Part shown: piece after piece, positions 37,601 through 42,800 of the stretch
Layout: each line of letters begins with the position of its first letter
Numbering within the stretch: position 1 is the stretch's first letter
Source: Kistimonas sp964291505
Lineage (GTDB): Bacteria; Pseudomonadota; Gammaproteobacteria; Pseudomonadales; Endozoicomonadaceae
Reading direction: 5' to 3'
NCBI GenBank assembly: GCA_964291505.2
Contig: OZ220199.1
Coordinates: 744,001 to 808,000 of the forward strand
DNA: 64,000 nt
The notes under the pieces: generated by a model
What the model was told of the DNA's origin: nothing
The model's database searches: none
The model's input: only the letters and a program-made list of their open reading frames with translations
Made by a program: the position numbers and the translations under genes

Positions 37601-38407
37601 ATCGGCGACTGCGACTGGCGCATCATTGGTACCTGTCACCGTAATAGTGACTGTCGCCGGTTCACTGGTGTTGTTGCCGGTGCCGGAGTCGTCTACTGCT
37701 TCATAGGTAAACGTGACCTGGCGGGTTTCACCCGCGGCCAGGTCCTGGAAGTCACTGCCCGGATTGAAGCTGAAGGTGCCATTGTCGTTATTGGTCACCG
37801 TGCCTTCAGTCGGTTGCGTCAGGATATTAAAGGTATGGGTGTCGGTGGTATCGGCATCCGTGGCGCTGAAGCTGCCCGTCACCGCTGCACCGTCTTCGGT
37901 GGCGCTGACACTGACCACTTCCGCGGTCGGCTTGTCGTTGGTACCCGTGATCGTCAGGGTGACTGTAGCCGGTTCACTGGTGTTATTACCGGTACCGGAA
38001 TCGTCTACCGCTTCATAGGTAAACGTGACCTGACGGGTTTCGCCCGCTGCCAGGTCCTGGAAGTCACTGCCCGGGTTGAAGCTGAAGGTGCCATCGTCGT
38101 TATTGGTCACCGTGCCTTCACTAGGCTGCGTCAGGATGTTGAAGGTATGGGTGTCGGTGGTATCCGCATCCGTGGCGCTGAAGCTGCCGGTCACCGCTGC
38201 ACCGTCTTCGGTGGCGCTGACACTGACCACTTCCGCGGTCGGCTTGTCGTTGGTACCCGTGATCGTCAGGGTGACTGTGGCCGGTTCACTGGTATTGTTG
38301 CCCGTGCCGGAGTCGTCTACTGCCTCATAGGTAAACGTGACCTGACGGGTTTCCCCGGCTGCCAGGTCCTGGAAGTCACTGCCCGGGTTGAAGCTGAAGG
38401 TAGCCAT
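13688..38407 (-). CDS. Giant RTX/VCBS adhesin, C-terminal fragment (8239 aa)
   Basis: Most of a giant secreted adhesin, same frame as the N-terminal fragment 39833-47143 and separated from it by indels in the repeat array. From N- to C-terminus: VCBS repeats of 104 aa to about 36340; then a mosaic of about 100-aa cadherin-like repeats (typically DEDGSHTFAASEFGFSD ... NDAP) to about 14640. Set into the mosaic are 13 copies of an unnamed module of about 135 aa (GGGH ... PSIDN), a LamG-like domain (28413-29095), a propeller-like region (26880-27960), a classical cadherin domain (26620-26880) and two MAM-like domains (25815-26275, 23235-23705). The end has an FBA-like domain (14157-14605), RTX nonapeptides (GGAGADTF type, 13985-14150) and a type I secretion target domain. 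There is no signal peptide; export should be by a type I system, not in this window. The first codon at 38407 is created by an inserted base and is not a real start. Confidence 0.9.
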   Translation of the reverse strand: MATFSFNPGSDFQDLAAGETRQVTFTYEAVDDSGTGNNTSEPATVTLTITGTNDKPTAEVVSVSATEDGAAVTGSFSATDADTTDTHTFNILTQPSEGTVTNNDDGTFSFNPGSDFQDLAAGETRQVTFTYEAVDDSGTGNNTSEPATVTLTITGTNDKPTAEVVSVSATEDGAAVTGSFSATDADTTDTHTFNILTQPTEGTVTNNDNGTFSFNPGSDFQDLAAGETRQVTFTYEAVDDSGTGNNTSEPATVTITVTGTNDAPVAVADTGSASTVGRTTLDVLDNDTDVDSDDNAANFSLDRVSITGISDNSGSRTDSGGTVSVENNQLVFDPAGDFDYLAIGESATVTVSYTMSDDAGVESTATATITVSGTNSQPVAELVSVSATEDGASAMGSFSATDANQSDTHTFNILTQPTEGTVTNNNDGTFSFNPGSDFQDLAVGETRQVTFTYEAVDSSGEDNATSASATVTVTVTGTNDKPTAEVVSVSATEDGAAVTGNFSATDADTTDTHTFNILTQPTEGTVTNNDDGTFSFNPGSDFQDLAAGETRQVTFTYEAVDDSGTGNNTSEPATVTLTITGTNDKPTAEVVSVSATEDGAAVTGSFSATDADTTDTHTFNILTQPTEGTVTNNDDGTFSFNPGSDFQDLAAGETRQVTFTYEAVDDSGTGNNTSEPATVTLTVTGTNDAPVAVVDTQSTAANTSRTIDVLANDTDVDSNDSSANFSLKQVNITDITDSQGARVFGGGTVSIVNNKLQFNPGTDFNYLPAGETATVTVSYTMSDDEGLESTSTATITVNGVNDAPTASDNTVTLDEDTPHTFSASEFGFNDIDAGDALHSIKIIQLPASGSLTLNGSAVAANQVIAVADIPNLAFTPEADANGASYADLQFSVSDGSLESSAQTITFDVTAVSDAPVPVPPTTTLTFDDVNNLGVTLGGDMRTSTTGGGHLWANEIYTDDFITFPTPTHVKSFDLNGVPWENLAGNTHARNDFTIKAFSGSTEVWSTTVNLSGHMTWDNWLHVNVDVENVTELRFESTDKALWPSIDNLEISRFGVTVDEDGGHTFAADDFGFVDVDGDALHSVTITQLPASGSLELNGVTVTANQEIVAADIPNLIFTPAENAHGVGYSSLQFTVSDGSLNSAVQTMNIDVNSINDAPTASDSTLTLNEDSSHSFAVSEFGFSDVDAADSLQSIKITQLPSAGSLLLNGAEVTADQVINAADIPNLVFTPASNASGDGYADIKFTVSDGSLDSAEQTITIDVTAVNDRPTSADKTVTLDEDSSHTFTASDFSFSDAEDGDALHSVRITQLPAAGSLTLNGSTVATNQLITASDIPNLVFTPAADANGVGYANLRFTVADSNGFESVAQTVTFNVDAVSDAPEAVTIIHFDDTNIPGVTLSDDFVSNSTGGAHIYASDSATADSIYFSTPTHVKGFDLNGLPLEDYVNINGWTAADHDFTIKAFSGSTEVWSTTVDLENYMEWENWLHVNVDVDNVTELRFEAPGTNLWPSIDNLAIVRGVVLEEDGSHTFASSDFGFSDADGDALHSVIITQLPASGALTLNGVAVTANQSIGAADIANLLYTPPANANGEDYVNLQYKVSDGSLESSVQALNIDVSAVNDAPTASDNTLTLDEDTTHTFSATEFGFSDIDAGDSLHSIKITQLPSAGSLTLNGTAVTANQVITAADIPNLAFTPAANANGTGYASFNFTVTDSGGLESGAQTITLNVDAVNDAPTASDNTVTLDEDDSHTFSATEFGFNDIDAGDTLHSIKITQLPAAGSLTLNGTTVTANQVITTADIPNLVFTPAADANGTGYADFQFTVSDGSLESAAQTITFNVDAVNDAPVPVPPTTTLTFDDVNNPGVTLSDEMVAHTTGGGHLYANFFNSDDSITFPTPTHVKGFDLNGMPWENFVDSKNRDPHPTDEFTIKAFSGSTEVWSTTVDLTDYMTWDNWLHVNVDVENVTELRFIAPGEALWPALDNLEISRFSVTADEDGSHTFAASDFGFADIDGDALHSVTITQVPSTGSLTLNGEAVTADQAIAAADIPNLVFTPAENAHGVGYASLQFTVSDGSLDSAVQTMNIDVNTINDAPTASDNTVTLDEDSSHTFAASEFGFADIDTGDTLQSIKITQLPSAGTLMLSGVAVTANQVINADDIPNLVFTPVADANGTGYADLKFTVSDGSLESNEQTITFDVTAVNDAPTASDNTVTLDEDGSHTFAATEFGFSDIDAGDSLQSVKITQLPAAGSLTLNGTAVTANQVITASDITNLVFTPAANANGASYADLQFTVTDSGGLESAAQTITFNVDAVNDAPEAVTVLNFDDSNIPGVTFSEHLTHRTGSSGGHMFANFDGTDDSIYFSTPTHIKGFDLNGLSREGYVHSQDKQPQTYEFTIKAFNGTTEVWSTTVNVENYMDWENWLHVDVDVDNVTELRFEAPGAHTNLWPSIDNLAIVRGVVLDEDGSHTFSSNDFGFNDIDGDALDSVIITQLPATGSLTLNGTAVTANQSVAAADIANLVYTPPANANGVDYVNLQYKVSDGSLESSVQTLNIDVSAVNDAPTASDNTVTLDEDDSHTFSATEFGFNDIDAGDTLHSVKITQLPSAGSLMLNGVAVTANQVIAAADISNLVFTPAADANGTGYADFQFTVSDGSLESAAQTMTFDVTAVNDAPVPVPPTTTLTFDDKSNPGVTLGGDMKTATTGGGHLFAQTYGSDDSITFPTPTHVKGFDLNGLPWQDYVDDQGRSHPTDEFTIKAFSGSTEVWSTTVDLTDYMSWDNWLHVNVDVENVTELRFMAPGSALWPSIDNLEISRFSVTADEDGSHTFAASDFGFADVDGDALHSVTITQVPATGSLTLNGVAVTANQAIAAADIPNLVFTPAANANGVGYSSLQFTVSDGSLDSTVQTMNIDVNRVNDAPTASDDTVTLDEDGSHTFAASDFGFADVDTGDTLQSVKITQLPAAGSLTLNGVAVTANQVIDADDIPNLLFAPAANANGTGYADLKFTVSDGSLNSAEQTLTFDVTAVNDAPDLQDESATANHLSTATGNVLNNDSDVEGDTLTVTSINGQAVSASGSTDITGEFGTLSIAADGTWSYTLDSSYASADLHTGLVAEWNFDESSGTSAEDSAPDDAEATNGVLTGDAAFGSGGVKGNAVSLDGDGDMVTVADSTEINTYSGSIDERTISFSFKVDPDNDLSGTQILYEEGGTTNGFSIYIHEGQLYVGAWSESTSWSGTFLNTSLDASDNDWHHVSLVLDGDAGSLKGYLDGSVFASGSGEGVYQHGDEAAFGGVNVTTQIHTGDLTTGTHNFHGQIDEARIYNRALTDNEVKLLGADSFSYEVSDGTDTSTATLNINIAANTAPTASDNTLTLDEDSTHTFTATEFGFSDSDAGDTMVSVKVTQLPGAGSLTLNGTAVTANQVIAAADIPNLVFTPAANANGASYASFQFAVIDSGGMESAAQTITLNVDAVNDAPVLETSLNPEVNAETRFNTTVTTGEQSKAHSDNTPTGAITAWYSAESSTGTIRAQLPDGSEIQVNETNPGSDQGLGKPEIAVLDNGNFAVAWDLFKSMTYNRAHMRVFDQNGTEIKSEFNLGGDHQYLTKLVALSGNQFATAYYDSSDSFNVHVKIYNASGTETSDIVVGSVDGWGNGAQDIVALDNGGFAVTWRGTGTGSDSASFRIYDASGNSVAGPVSYGDAAPANDKNVDIEVLDSGELVTAYQSGDDLYVQRWSSTGTESGTPVRINTTTDGTQADVTIEPLADGSFFVVWRSDGQDGDGQGIYGRHFDATGNALTDEIQINTTTTGNQSDPEVTQLASGELLITWTSDHGTDSDVYSTTLDLSGNRVSESAANGTVVGKAVATDVDTSDTLTYSLVNDAGGRFTIDSNTGTITVANSSLLDFETATSHTVRVRVVDAGGLSSEQDIAITVANANEAPTASDNTVSLDEDGSHTFTANEFGFSDVDAGDSLSSIKITQLPGAGSLTLSGSAVTANQVIAAADIPNLVFTPEADASGSSYANFKFTVSDGSEDSGVQTITLNVDSVNDAPETQLTEEHSWSFNDNSTDNLTLANGAISSQVAGSDGNVLSFTGTGTRAVTTEVMDTSSGGSLSFDLIYASGSNGVGETLDAGDEVSLQYSTDGGANWSTHATYALNQHQNWNTVNESLSGNLQASSIQFRIIQSAHGGVTYDNWAIDDLSISIVPEDTFTIAEDGSHTFSESDFSFSDTDVGDSLHSVKITQLPSAGTLTLDGAAVTANQVIAAADIPNLVFTPTTDENGTGYATLQYTVSDGEDESTPATLTFNVTAENDAPTASDNTVSMDEDDSHTFAASEFGFTDIDAGDALASIKITQLPANGTLTLNGSAVTANQTISAANISNLVFTPAADANGDDYSSFQFSVIDSGGLASAAQTMTLDVTAVNDAPTITAGALNASQEKVLDFNDSGNTGVSTSNLSWTSRGGGHYYNNNFSTYGSMTFDSPTHLKGFELNGDPWSDYTGSGDPSSVTVQIMSGSTEVWSSVIDLSNYDDWNEWLYISVEADDVTEIRIQNPDGHTAYMVPSIDNVTIYEDVYGFTVNEDGNHTFSASDFGFSDVDAGDALESIKITQLPGNGSLTLDGTAVTANQVIDVDDIPNLVFTPDTGEFGRAYASLQYTVSDGEAESNPQSIAFNVNHVNHAPTASDNTVSMNEDNSHTFAASEFGFTDVDAGDTLASVKITELPTAGSLTLNGTAVTANQVITATDISNLVFTPVANANGSGYANLKFTVTDGGGLESAAHTITLDVNAVNDRPTAADNTVSLDEDGSHTFAVSEFGFSDVEAGNNPVSVRITQLPSAGSLTLNGTDVTANQDITAADITNLVFTPAADANGAGYADLRFTVSDGSLSSVEHSITFNVDAVNDAPETDLVAKTESWGFDDGSTANLTVENGSISTSSNFPGADGSFLLFSNHNTRAVTTDSFDASFGGTLSFDLMYRQYSNSDDEARSNEQVELQYSTDNGATWTTHTSYSINQFQSWNTVTQELTGDLQAPDIQFRIAQPYHAGWVTDDQWAINNLTVQTSQKDIFTIDEDASHTFSEADFGFTDVDGDSLASVKITQLPAAGTLLLNGAAVVADQVIAAADIPNLVFAPAANVNGNDYATLSYKVSDGNLESAEETFTFNIAAVNDAPTSSDNTVSMDEDNSHTFAASEFGFSDIDTGDSLASIRITQLPAEGTLTLNGWAVSANQVISAANIPNLVFTPAADANGSGYSSFDFSVIDSGGLASAAQTMTLDVNAINDAPTITEGSQIPADRAVLDFSSSSTEGITTSGFYYSTTSGGHYYDSHLTSADPTITFDSPTYVDGFDLNGLSYHSDSVSSSAGEVRIQVMSGSTVVLDQIVDLSVHQDWDNWYHVSVEADDITAIKVVSQESSYWHFSIDNVVIYKDTFGFTVAEDDSHTFTASDFGFTDVDAGDSLESIKITQLPTKGSLTLNGTAVTENQVITAADIPNLVFTPVAGESGHGYASLQYTVNDGELESGQQSIAFNVSNVDHAPTASDNTVTLNEDASHTFAASEFGFSDGDVGDSLHSIKITQLPAAGSLALNGTAVTANQVIAAADIPNLVFTPVANANGDGYASFDFTVSDGSLESEAQTLTLNVDAVNDAPTGADNTVTLDEDDSHTFAASEFGFSDADAGDSLSSIKITQLPAAGSLALSGSAVTANQVINAADIPNLVFTPAADANGTGYASFDFTVSDGTEESASQTLTLNVDAINDAPTITTTTNTIQIETETTLSFDSSSDLGVSTGNMMWSSMGGGHLHVYSSTSNAAMSFSDPKYLKGFSLNAMNRSNDQWPGDGPLVMKGYDENSQEVWSQTVDLSDYNTWDNWLYVSVETDDVKTIIFERNNNFLEPSIDNVIILDDVTVNGFTINEDASHTFSVSDFGFSDVDGDSLSYVKITQLPAAGTLALNGTAVTVDQQVSAADIPNLVFTPATDANGQNYASFAFKVSDGTAESASETLTFNVTAVNDAPTATDSSVTLDEDGSHTFAASEFGFSDAEGDALHSIKVTQLPAAGSLTLSGTAVTANQVITAADIPNLVFTPDANANGAGYASFEFTVSDGTLEGVAETMTLNVDAVNDAPTVEGDFYSPSAETTYTFDTSTSAGLTQTNFSHNTTGGGHLYTYASTYTDDRSLTFDTPTYVKSFDMNALPYEGFSAPANAAVTVKAFNGTTELWSTTLDLSSHADWSNWKTISLDIGNVTELRFSDLSGNFYPSIDNLITGGEPSGLTIDEDSSHTFSVSDFGFTDTDGDSLSYVKITQLPAAGSLTLSGSAVTVDQQISASDIPNLVFTPAANAHGDGYANIQFKVSDGTAESDAETLNISVTSVNDAPTTAANTVTLDEDDSHTFSVSDFSFSDGDGDSLSSIKITQLPAAGSLALNGSAVTANQVITAADIPNLVFTPAANANGAGYASFEFTVSDGTVESAAETMTLNVDAVNDAPTVEGDSFGAHSSSSSPETTYTFDSSNHGLTQDNFYFNSTGGGHIYANNFDRDSSITFSSPTYVKSFDINPLFQEGASSNPSNKSVTIKAYNGSTEVWSETVDLTNHFDWNNWATVSVETGSITELKVLANTGGSSNLRPSIDNLIIGGESSSTGITLDEDSSHTFAVADFGFNDIDGDSLSYVKITQLPAAGSLTLSGTAVTVDQQISASDIPNLVFTPAADANGDGYANIQFKVSDGTAESAAETLSFNVTSVNDAPTTAADTVTLNENDSHTFSVSDFTFSDADGDSLSSIKITQLPAAGSLTLNGSAVTANQVITAADIPNLVFTPDADTDGTNYANFTFTVSDGSQESASATMTFNVNEVNAAPTISGDLFGDSSPETTYTFDSFTTAGITQTNFSQNTTGGGHLYSYASNAADDRSLTFDSPTYVKSFEMNALPWEGFSAPTNAMVTIKAFNGSTELWSTTLDLSGNTDWSNWQNVSVGVGNVTELRFSDLSGNFYPSIDNLVTGGEPSGLTIDEDNSHTFAVSDFGFNDADGDSLAYVKITQLPAAGSLTLDGTAVTADQQIPAADIPNLVFTPAANANGNGYASIEFKVSDGSAESAAETLNINVTAVDDTPTAADNTVSLDEDSSHTFSASEFGFSDGDGDSLHSIKVTQLPTAGSLTLNGTAVTASQVITAADIPNLVFTPAANANGADYASFDFTVSDGSLESAAQTMTLNVDAVNDAPTVEGDLYTASNDPETTYTFDSFSSDGLTDTDFTHSTDGGGHLWAFDNDDNGLSSVNFDSPTYVKSFDINALPWEGFSSPTTTSVTVKAFNGSTELWSETLDLSDNRDWSSWQTVSVGVANVTELQFSDVGRNLFWPSIDNLVTGGEPSGLTIDENGSHTFTVADFGFTDTDGDALASVKITQLPGAGSLTLNGSAVTANQVITAADIPNLVFTTDAGAQGDGYASMTFTVSDGSLESEPATLNFNVNDSNSAPVAADSSVSLDEDGSHTFAASEFGFTDNDGDALHSIKITQLPAAGSLTLSGTAVTADQVITAADIPNLVFTPEANANGAGYASFDFTVSDGTAESAAETMTLNVDAVNDGPTIEGDHLGASSSETLYTFDDANHGLVTTDIHHITAGGGHLYAYDLTGSDGQSGRDGEASLGFATPTYVKSFEINPLPYNPGYAYSTAPPDVTVRAFNGETEIWSTTLSFSIDDTWDDWQTITLELANVTELTFSNIGDNVNPFWPSIDNLITGGEPTGLTIDEDASHTFTASNFGFTDIDGDSLSYVKITQLPAAGSLTLSGTAVTVDQQISAADIPNLVFTPAANANGNNYANIQFKVSDGTAESAAETLNFNVTAVDDTPTATPMSLVAAESEAHVFTADDFGFSDGDGDSLDSVTIKSLPVNGSLTYDGTAVYVNQVITAADISKLQFTASSVTADASTSFAFTVSDGTYTSNQQTFDIEVQNNQAQSENLLSNPGAANGLTDWNTSDSWTTLPWGGLDSETGMWQGNGAGSKSQTIDLLANGYSADYLDTSPDITLSDSFTLTNLYNNATYKMKVELLDGDGAVIHTYESSNIWATGSWQSHSHTLQDYGEGVRSIKFTHSGTGGGVVLDNTSVLIDDPTVAGGADDEILLGTDANDVLVAGAGNDVIIGADGDDLLIGGAGADTFRFNSGDEGTTANPAFDVIEDFNTAEGDVLDLSDMLVGESAATIDAFLDLSTVVDNGVTSTQIAVKDSANGQTVQTIKLDGVDLSSLGSEADILNNLLNNGNLDIDQ
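14157..14605 (-). other. FBA-like (F-box-associated) glycan-binding domain of the giant adhesin
   Basis: About 150 residues beginning ENLLSNPGAANGLTDW, then KSQTIDLLANGYSADYLD, ATYKMKVELLDGDGAVI, HTLQDYGEGVRSIKFTHSG and NTSVLID. The order and spacing of NLL-NP-GL-W, Q-IDL-GY-LD, Y-V-LLD, W-HTL-DYG-GVR-I-F-H-G and TSV match my memory of the FBA domain of vertebrate FBXO2-type proteins, which binds high-mannose N-glycans. The match is by eye, without alignment scores. Confidence 0.7.
15240..35645 (-). repeat. Thirteen dispersed copies of an unnamed module (GGGH/PSIDN)
   Basis: About 135-aa modules at roughly 35250-35645, 33850-34255, 32450-32850, 31035-31450, 29970-30375, 24705-25110, 22145-22550, 20715-21130, 19640-20045, 18540-18950, 17450-17860, 16360-16780 and 15240-15690. 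Each starts near TFDxxxxxG, has GGGH (GGAH, SGGH) followed by an aromatic, then PTYVKxFxxN, KAFxGSTEVWS, DWxNW and VTELRF, and ends xPSIDNL. Each sits between two cadherin-like repeats. The sequence style suggests a beta-sandwich, possibly sugar-binding; I cannot name the family. Confidence 0.8.
26880..29095 (-). other. LamG-like and propeller-like core of the giant adhesin
   Basis: 28413-29095 encodes a concanavalin-type LamG-like domain (GLVAEWNFDESSG ... DNDWHHVSLVLDG ... GQIDEARIYNRALTDNE). 26880-27960 encodes about six or seven repeats with a W-strand pattern (LDNGNFAVAWD, LDNGGFAVTWRG, LADGSFFVVWRSDGQDGDG, LASGELLITWTSD) typical of a beta-propeller-like fold. These non-repeat domains interrupt the otherwise monotonous cadherin mosaic. 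Confidence 0.65.
36576..37852 (-). repeat. Long duplicated block, copy 1
   Basis: Appears identical to 40983-42259 (offset 4407 bp) over about 1.28 kb, including the non-VCBS module. Mismatches resume at 36575 and 37853 (G against C in each case). Either a recent segmental duplication within the gene or an assembly duplication. Confidence 0.75.
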
Positions 38408-39569
38408 CGTCGTTATTGGTCACCGTCCCTTCAGTCGGTTGTGTCAGGATATTGAAGGTATGGGTGTCGGTGGTATCCGCATCCGTGGCGCTGAAGTTGC
38501 CGGTCACGGCTGCACCGTCTTCAGTGGCGCTGACACTGACCACTTCCGCGGTCGGCTTGTCGTTGGTACCCGTGATCGTCAGGGTGACCGTGGCCGGTTC
38601 ACTGGTGTTGTTGCCGGTGCCGGAATCGTCCACCGCTTCATAGGTAAACGTGACCTGGCGGGTTTCGCCCGCGGCCAGGTCCTGGAAGTCACTGCCCGGG
38701 TTGAAGCTGAAGGTGCCATCGTCGTTATTGGTCACCGTACCTTCAGTCGGTTGGGTCAGGATATTGAAGGTATGGGTGTCGGTGGTATCCGCATCCGTGG
38801 CGCTGAAGCTGCCGGTCACCGCTGCACCATCTTCCGTCGCACTGACGCTCACCACTTCCGCTGTCGGCTTGTCGTTGGTACCGGTGATCGTCAGGGTAAC
38901 CGTGGCCGGTTCACTGGTGTTATTACCGGTACCGGAATCGTCCACCGCTTCATAGGTAAACGTGACCTGACGGGTTTCGCCCGCTGCCAGGTCCTGGAAG
39001 TCACTGCCCGGATTGAAGCTGAAGGTGCCATCGTCGTTATTGGTCACCGTCCCTTCAGTCGGTTGGGTCAGGATATTGAAGGTATGGGTGTCGGTGGTAT
39101 CCGCATCCGTGGCGCTGAAGCTGCCGGTCACCGCTGCACCGTCTTCGGTGGCGCTGACACTCACCACTTCTGCGGTCGGCTTGTCGTTGGTACCGGTGAT
39201 CGTCAGGGTAACCGTGGCCGGTTCACTGGTGTTATTACCGGTACCGGAATCGTCCACCGCTTCATAGGTAAACGTGACCTGACGGGTTTCGCCCGCTGCC
39301 AGGTCCTGGAAGTCACTGCCCGGATTGAAGCTGAAGGTGCCATCGTCGTTATTGGTCACCGTGCCTTCAGTGGGTTGAGTCAGGATATTGAAGGTATGGG
39401 TGTCAGTGGTATCCGCATCCGTGGCGCTGAAGCTGCCGGTCACCGCTGCACCATCTTCAGTGGCACTGACACTCACCACTTCCGCGGTCGGCTTGTCGTT
39501 GGTACCGGTGATCGTCAGGGTAACCGTGGCCGGTTCACTGGTGTTATTACATGGTTCCGGAATCGTCAC
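38376..39569 (-). CDS. Giant adhesin, middle fragment (frameshifted, about 390 aa)
   Basis: Nearly four VCBS repeats in a frame different from the flanking fragments. Its 3' boundary results from one extra A at 38402: the repeat normally reads CTGAAGGTGCCATCG on the plus strand but here reads CTGAAGGTAGCCATCG. Its 5' boundary lies in a degraded stretch at 39550-39600. It is not a separate gene; it joins the N-terminal and C-terminal fragments once the indels are corrected. Confidence 0.8.
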   Translation of the reverse strand: MTIPEPCNNTSEPATVTLTITGTNDKPTAEVVSVSATEDGAAVTGSFSATDADTTDTHTFNILTQPTEGTVTNNDDGTFSFNPGSDFQDLAAGETRQVTFTYEAVDDSGTGNNTSEPATVTLTITGTNDKPTAEVVSVSATEDGAAVTGSFSATDADTTDTHTFNILTQPTEGTVTNNDDGTFSFNPGSDFQDLAAGETRQVTFTYEAVDDSGTGNNTSEPATVTLTITGTNDKPTAEVVSVSATEDGAAVTGSFSATDADTTDTHTFNILTQPTEGTVTNNDDGTFSFNPGSDFQDLAAGETRQVTFTYEAVDDSGTGNNTSEPATVTLTITGTNDKPTAEVVSVSATEDGAAVTGNFSATDADTTDTHTFNILTQPTEGTVTNNDDGYLQLQPGQ

Positions 39570-39882
39570 CGCCTCATAGGTAAACGTGACCTGGCGGGTT
39601 TCGCCCGCGGATCCTGGAAGTCACTGCCCGGGTTGAAGCTGAAGGTGCCATCGTCCACTATCGGTTCACCGTCCGCTGTCAGTCGGTTACCGGTCAATGA
39701 TATTAAAGGTATGACTGAAGTCGGTGGTATCCGCATCCGTAGCGCTGAAGCTGCCGGTCACCGCTGCACCGTCTTCGGTGGCGCTGACACTCACCACTTC
39801 CGCTATCGGCTTGTCGTTGGTACCCGTGATCGTCAGGGTAGTGACTGTGGCCGGTTCACTGGTGTTATTGCCGGTACCGGAT
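39548..39882 (-). other. Stretch of indels in the VCBS array (probable sequence errors)
   Basis: Compared with neighbouring 312-bp units this unit has several small changes: ACATGGTTCCGG for ACCGGTACCGG, GCGGATCCTGG for GCGGCCAGGTCCTGG, a scrambled stretch at 39650-39720, an extra GTA near 39838 and a lost A near 39880. All other units are clean. Such clustering is typical of low-quality consensus at a collapsed repeat; real decay is the alternative. Confidence 0.75.
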
Positions 39883-42800
39883 CGTCCACCGCTTCATAGG
39901 TAAACGTGACCTGACGGGTTTCGCCCGCTGCCAGGTCCTGGAAGTCACTGCCAGGGTTGAAGCTGAAGGTGCCATCGTCGTTATTGGTCACCGTGCCTTC
40001 AGTCGGTTGGGTCAGGATATTAAAGGTATGGGTGTCGGTGGTATCCGCATCCGTGGCGCTGAAGCTGCCGGTCACCGCTGCACCGTCTTCGGTGGCGCTG
40101 ACACTGACCACTTCCGCGGTCGGCTTGTCGTTGGTACCCGTGATCGTCAGGGTAACCGTGGCCGGTTCACTGGTGTTATTACCGGTACCGGAATCGTCTA
40201 CCGCCTCATAGGTAAACGTGACCTGACGGGTTTCGCCCGCTGCCAGGTCCTGGAAGTCACTGCCCGGATTGAAGCTGAAGGTGCCATCGTCGTTATTGGT
40301 CACCGTGCCTTCAGTCGGTTGCGTCAGGATGTTGAAGGTATGGGTGTCGGTGGTATCCGCATCCGTCGCGCTGAAGCTGCCGGTCACCGCTGCACCGTCT
40401 TCGGTGGCGCTGACACTGACCACTTCCGCGGTCGGCTTGTCGTTGGTACCCGTGATCGTCAGGGTCACTGTGGCCGGTTCACTGGTGTTATTACCGGTAC
40501 TAGAATCGTCCACCGCTTCATAGGTAAACGTGACCTGACGGGTTTCGCCCGCTGCCAGGTCCTGGAAGTCACTGCCCGGGTTGAAGCTGAAGGAGCCATC
40601 GTCGTTATTGGTCACCGTGCCTTCAGTCGGTTGGGTCAGGATATTAAAGGTATGAGTGTCGGTGGTATCCGCATCCGTCGCGCTGAAGCTGCCGGTCACC
40701 GCTGCACCGTCTTCGGTGGCGCTGACACTCACCACTTCTGCGGTCGGCTTGTCGTTGGTACCCGTGATCGTCAGGGTAACCGTGGCCGGTTCACTGGTGT
40801 TGTTGCCGGTGCCGGAATCGTCCACCGCCTCATAGGTAAACGTGACCTGGCGGGTTTCTCCCGCTGCCAGGTCCTGGAAGTCACTGCCCGGGTTGAAGCT
40901 GAAGGTGCCATCGTCGTTATTGGTCACCGTACCTTCAGTCGGTTGGGTCAGGATGTTGAAGGTATGGGTGTCGGTGGTATCCGCATCCGTGGCGCTGAAG
41001 CTGCCGGTCACCGCTGCACCATCTTCCGTCGCACTGACGCTCACCACTTCCGCTGTCGGCTTGTCGTTGGTACCGGTGATCGTCAGGGTAACCGTGGCCG
41101 GTTCACTGGTGTTATTACCGGTACCGGAATCGTCCACCGCTTCATAGGTAAACGTGACCTGACGGGTTTCGCCCGCTGCCAGGTCCTGGAAGTCACTGCC
41201 CGGATTGAAGCTGAAGGTACCATCGTCGTTATTGGTTACCGTCCCTTCAGTCGGTTGGGTCAGGATATTGAAGGTATGGGTGTCGGTGGTATCCGCATCC
41301 GTGGCGCTGAAATTGCCGGTCACCGCTGCACCGTCTTCAGTGGCACTGACACTCACCACTTCTGCGGTCGGCTTGTCATTGGTACCCGTGACGGTCACGG
41401 TGACCGTTGCCGAAGCACTGGTGGCATTGTCTTCGCCAGAACTGTCCACCGCTTCATAGGTAAACGTGACCTGACGGGTTTCTCCCACGGCCAGGTCCTG
41501 GAAGTCACTGCCCGGGTTGAAGCTGAAGGTGCCATCGTTGTTATTGGTCACCGTGCCTTCAGTGGGCTGAGTCAGAATATTAAAGGTATGGGTGTCACTC
41601 TGGTTCGCATCGGTGGCACTGAAGCTGCCCATGGCTGAGGCGCCATCCTCAGTAGCACTGACACTCACCAGTTCCGCCACCGGTTGGCTGTTAGTACCAC
41701 TGACCGTGATCGTGGCGGTGGCCGTTGATTCAACACCCGCATCATCACTCATGGTATAGCTGACGGTCACCGTTGCACTTTCACCGATGGCCAGGTAATC
41801 AAAATCACCCGCCGGATCGAATACCAGCTGGTTGTTCTCCACACTGACAGTGCCACCACTATCGGTTCTGCTGCCGCTGTTATCACTGATACCGGTAATG
41901 CTGACACGATCCAGACTGAAGTTGGCGGCATTATCATCACTGTCGACATCGGTATCGTTGTCCAACACATCCAGTGTTGTTCTACCCACGGTGGAAGCAC
42001 TGCCCGTATCGGCGACTGCGACTGGCGCATCATTGGTACCTGTCACCGTAATAGTGACTGTCGCCGGTTCACTGGTGTTGTTGCCGGTGCCGGAGTCGTC
42101 TACTGCTTCATAGGTAAACGTGACCTGGCGGGTTTCACCCGCGGCCAGGTCCTGGAAGTCACTGCCCGGATTGAAGCTGAAGGTGCCATTGTCGTTATTG
42201 GTCACCGTGCCTTCAGTCGGTTGCGTCAGGATATTAAAGGTATGGGTGTCGGTGGTATCCGCATCCGTGGCGCTGAAGCTGCCGGTCACCGCTGCACCGT
42301 CTTCGGTGGCGCTGACACTGACTACTTCCGCGGTCGGCTTGTCGTTGGTACCGGTGATCGTCAGGGTAACCGTGGCCGGTTCACTGGTGTTATTACCGGT
42401 ACCGGAATCGTCCACCGCTTCATAGGTAAACGTGACCTGACGGGTTTCGCCCGCTGCCAGGTCCTGGAAGTCACTGCCCGGATTGAAGCTGAAGGTGCCA
42501 TCGTCGTTATTGGTCACCGTGCCTTCACTGGGCTGAGTCAGGATGTTGAAGGTATGGGTGTCGGTGGTATCCGCATCCGTGGCGCTGAAGCTGCCGGTCA
42601 CCGCTGCACCGTCTTCGGTGGCGCTGACACTGACCACTTCCGCGGTCGGCTTGTCGTTGGTACCGGTGATCGTCAGGGTGACCGTGGCCGGTTCACTGGT
42701 GTTGTTGCCGGTACCGGAATCGTCTACCGCCTCATAGGTAAACGTGATCTGGCGGGTTTCGCCCGCTGCCAGATCCTGGAAGTCACTGCCCGGATTGAAG

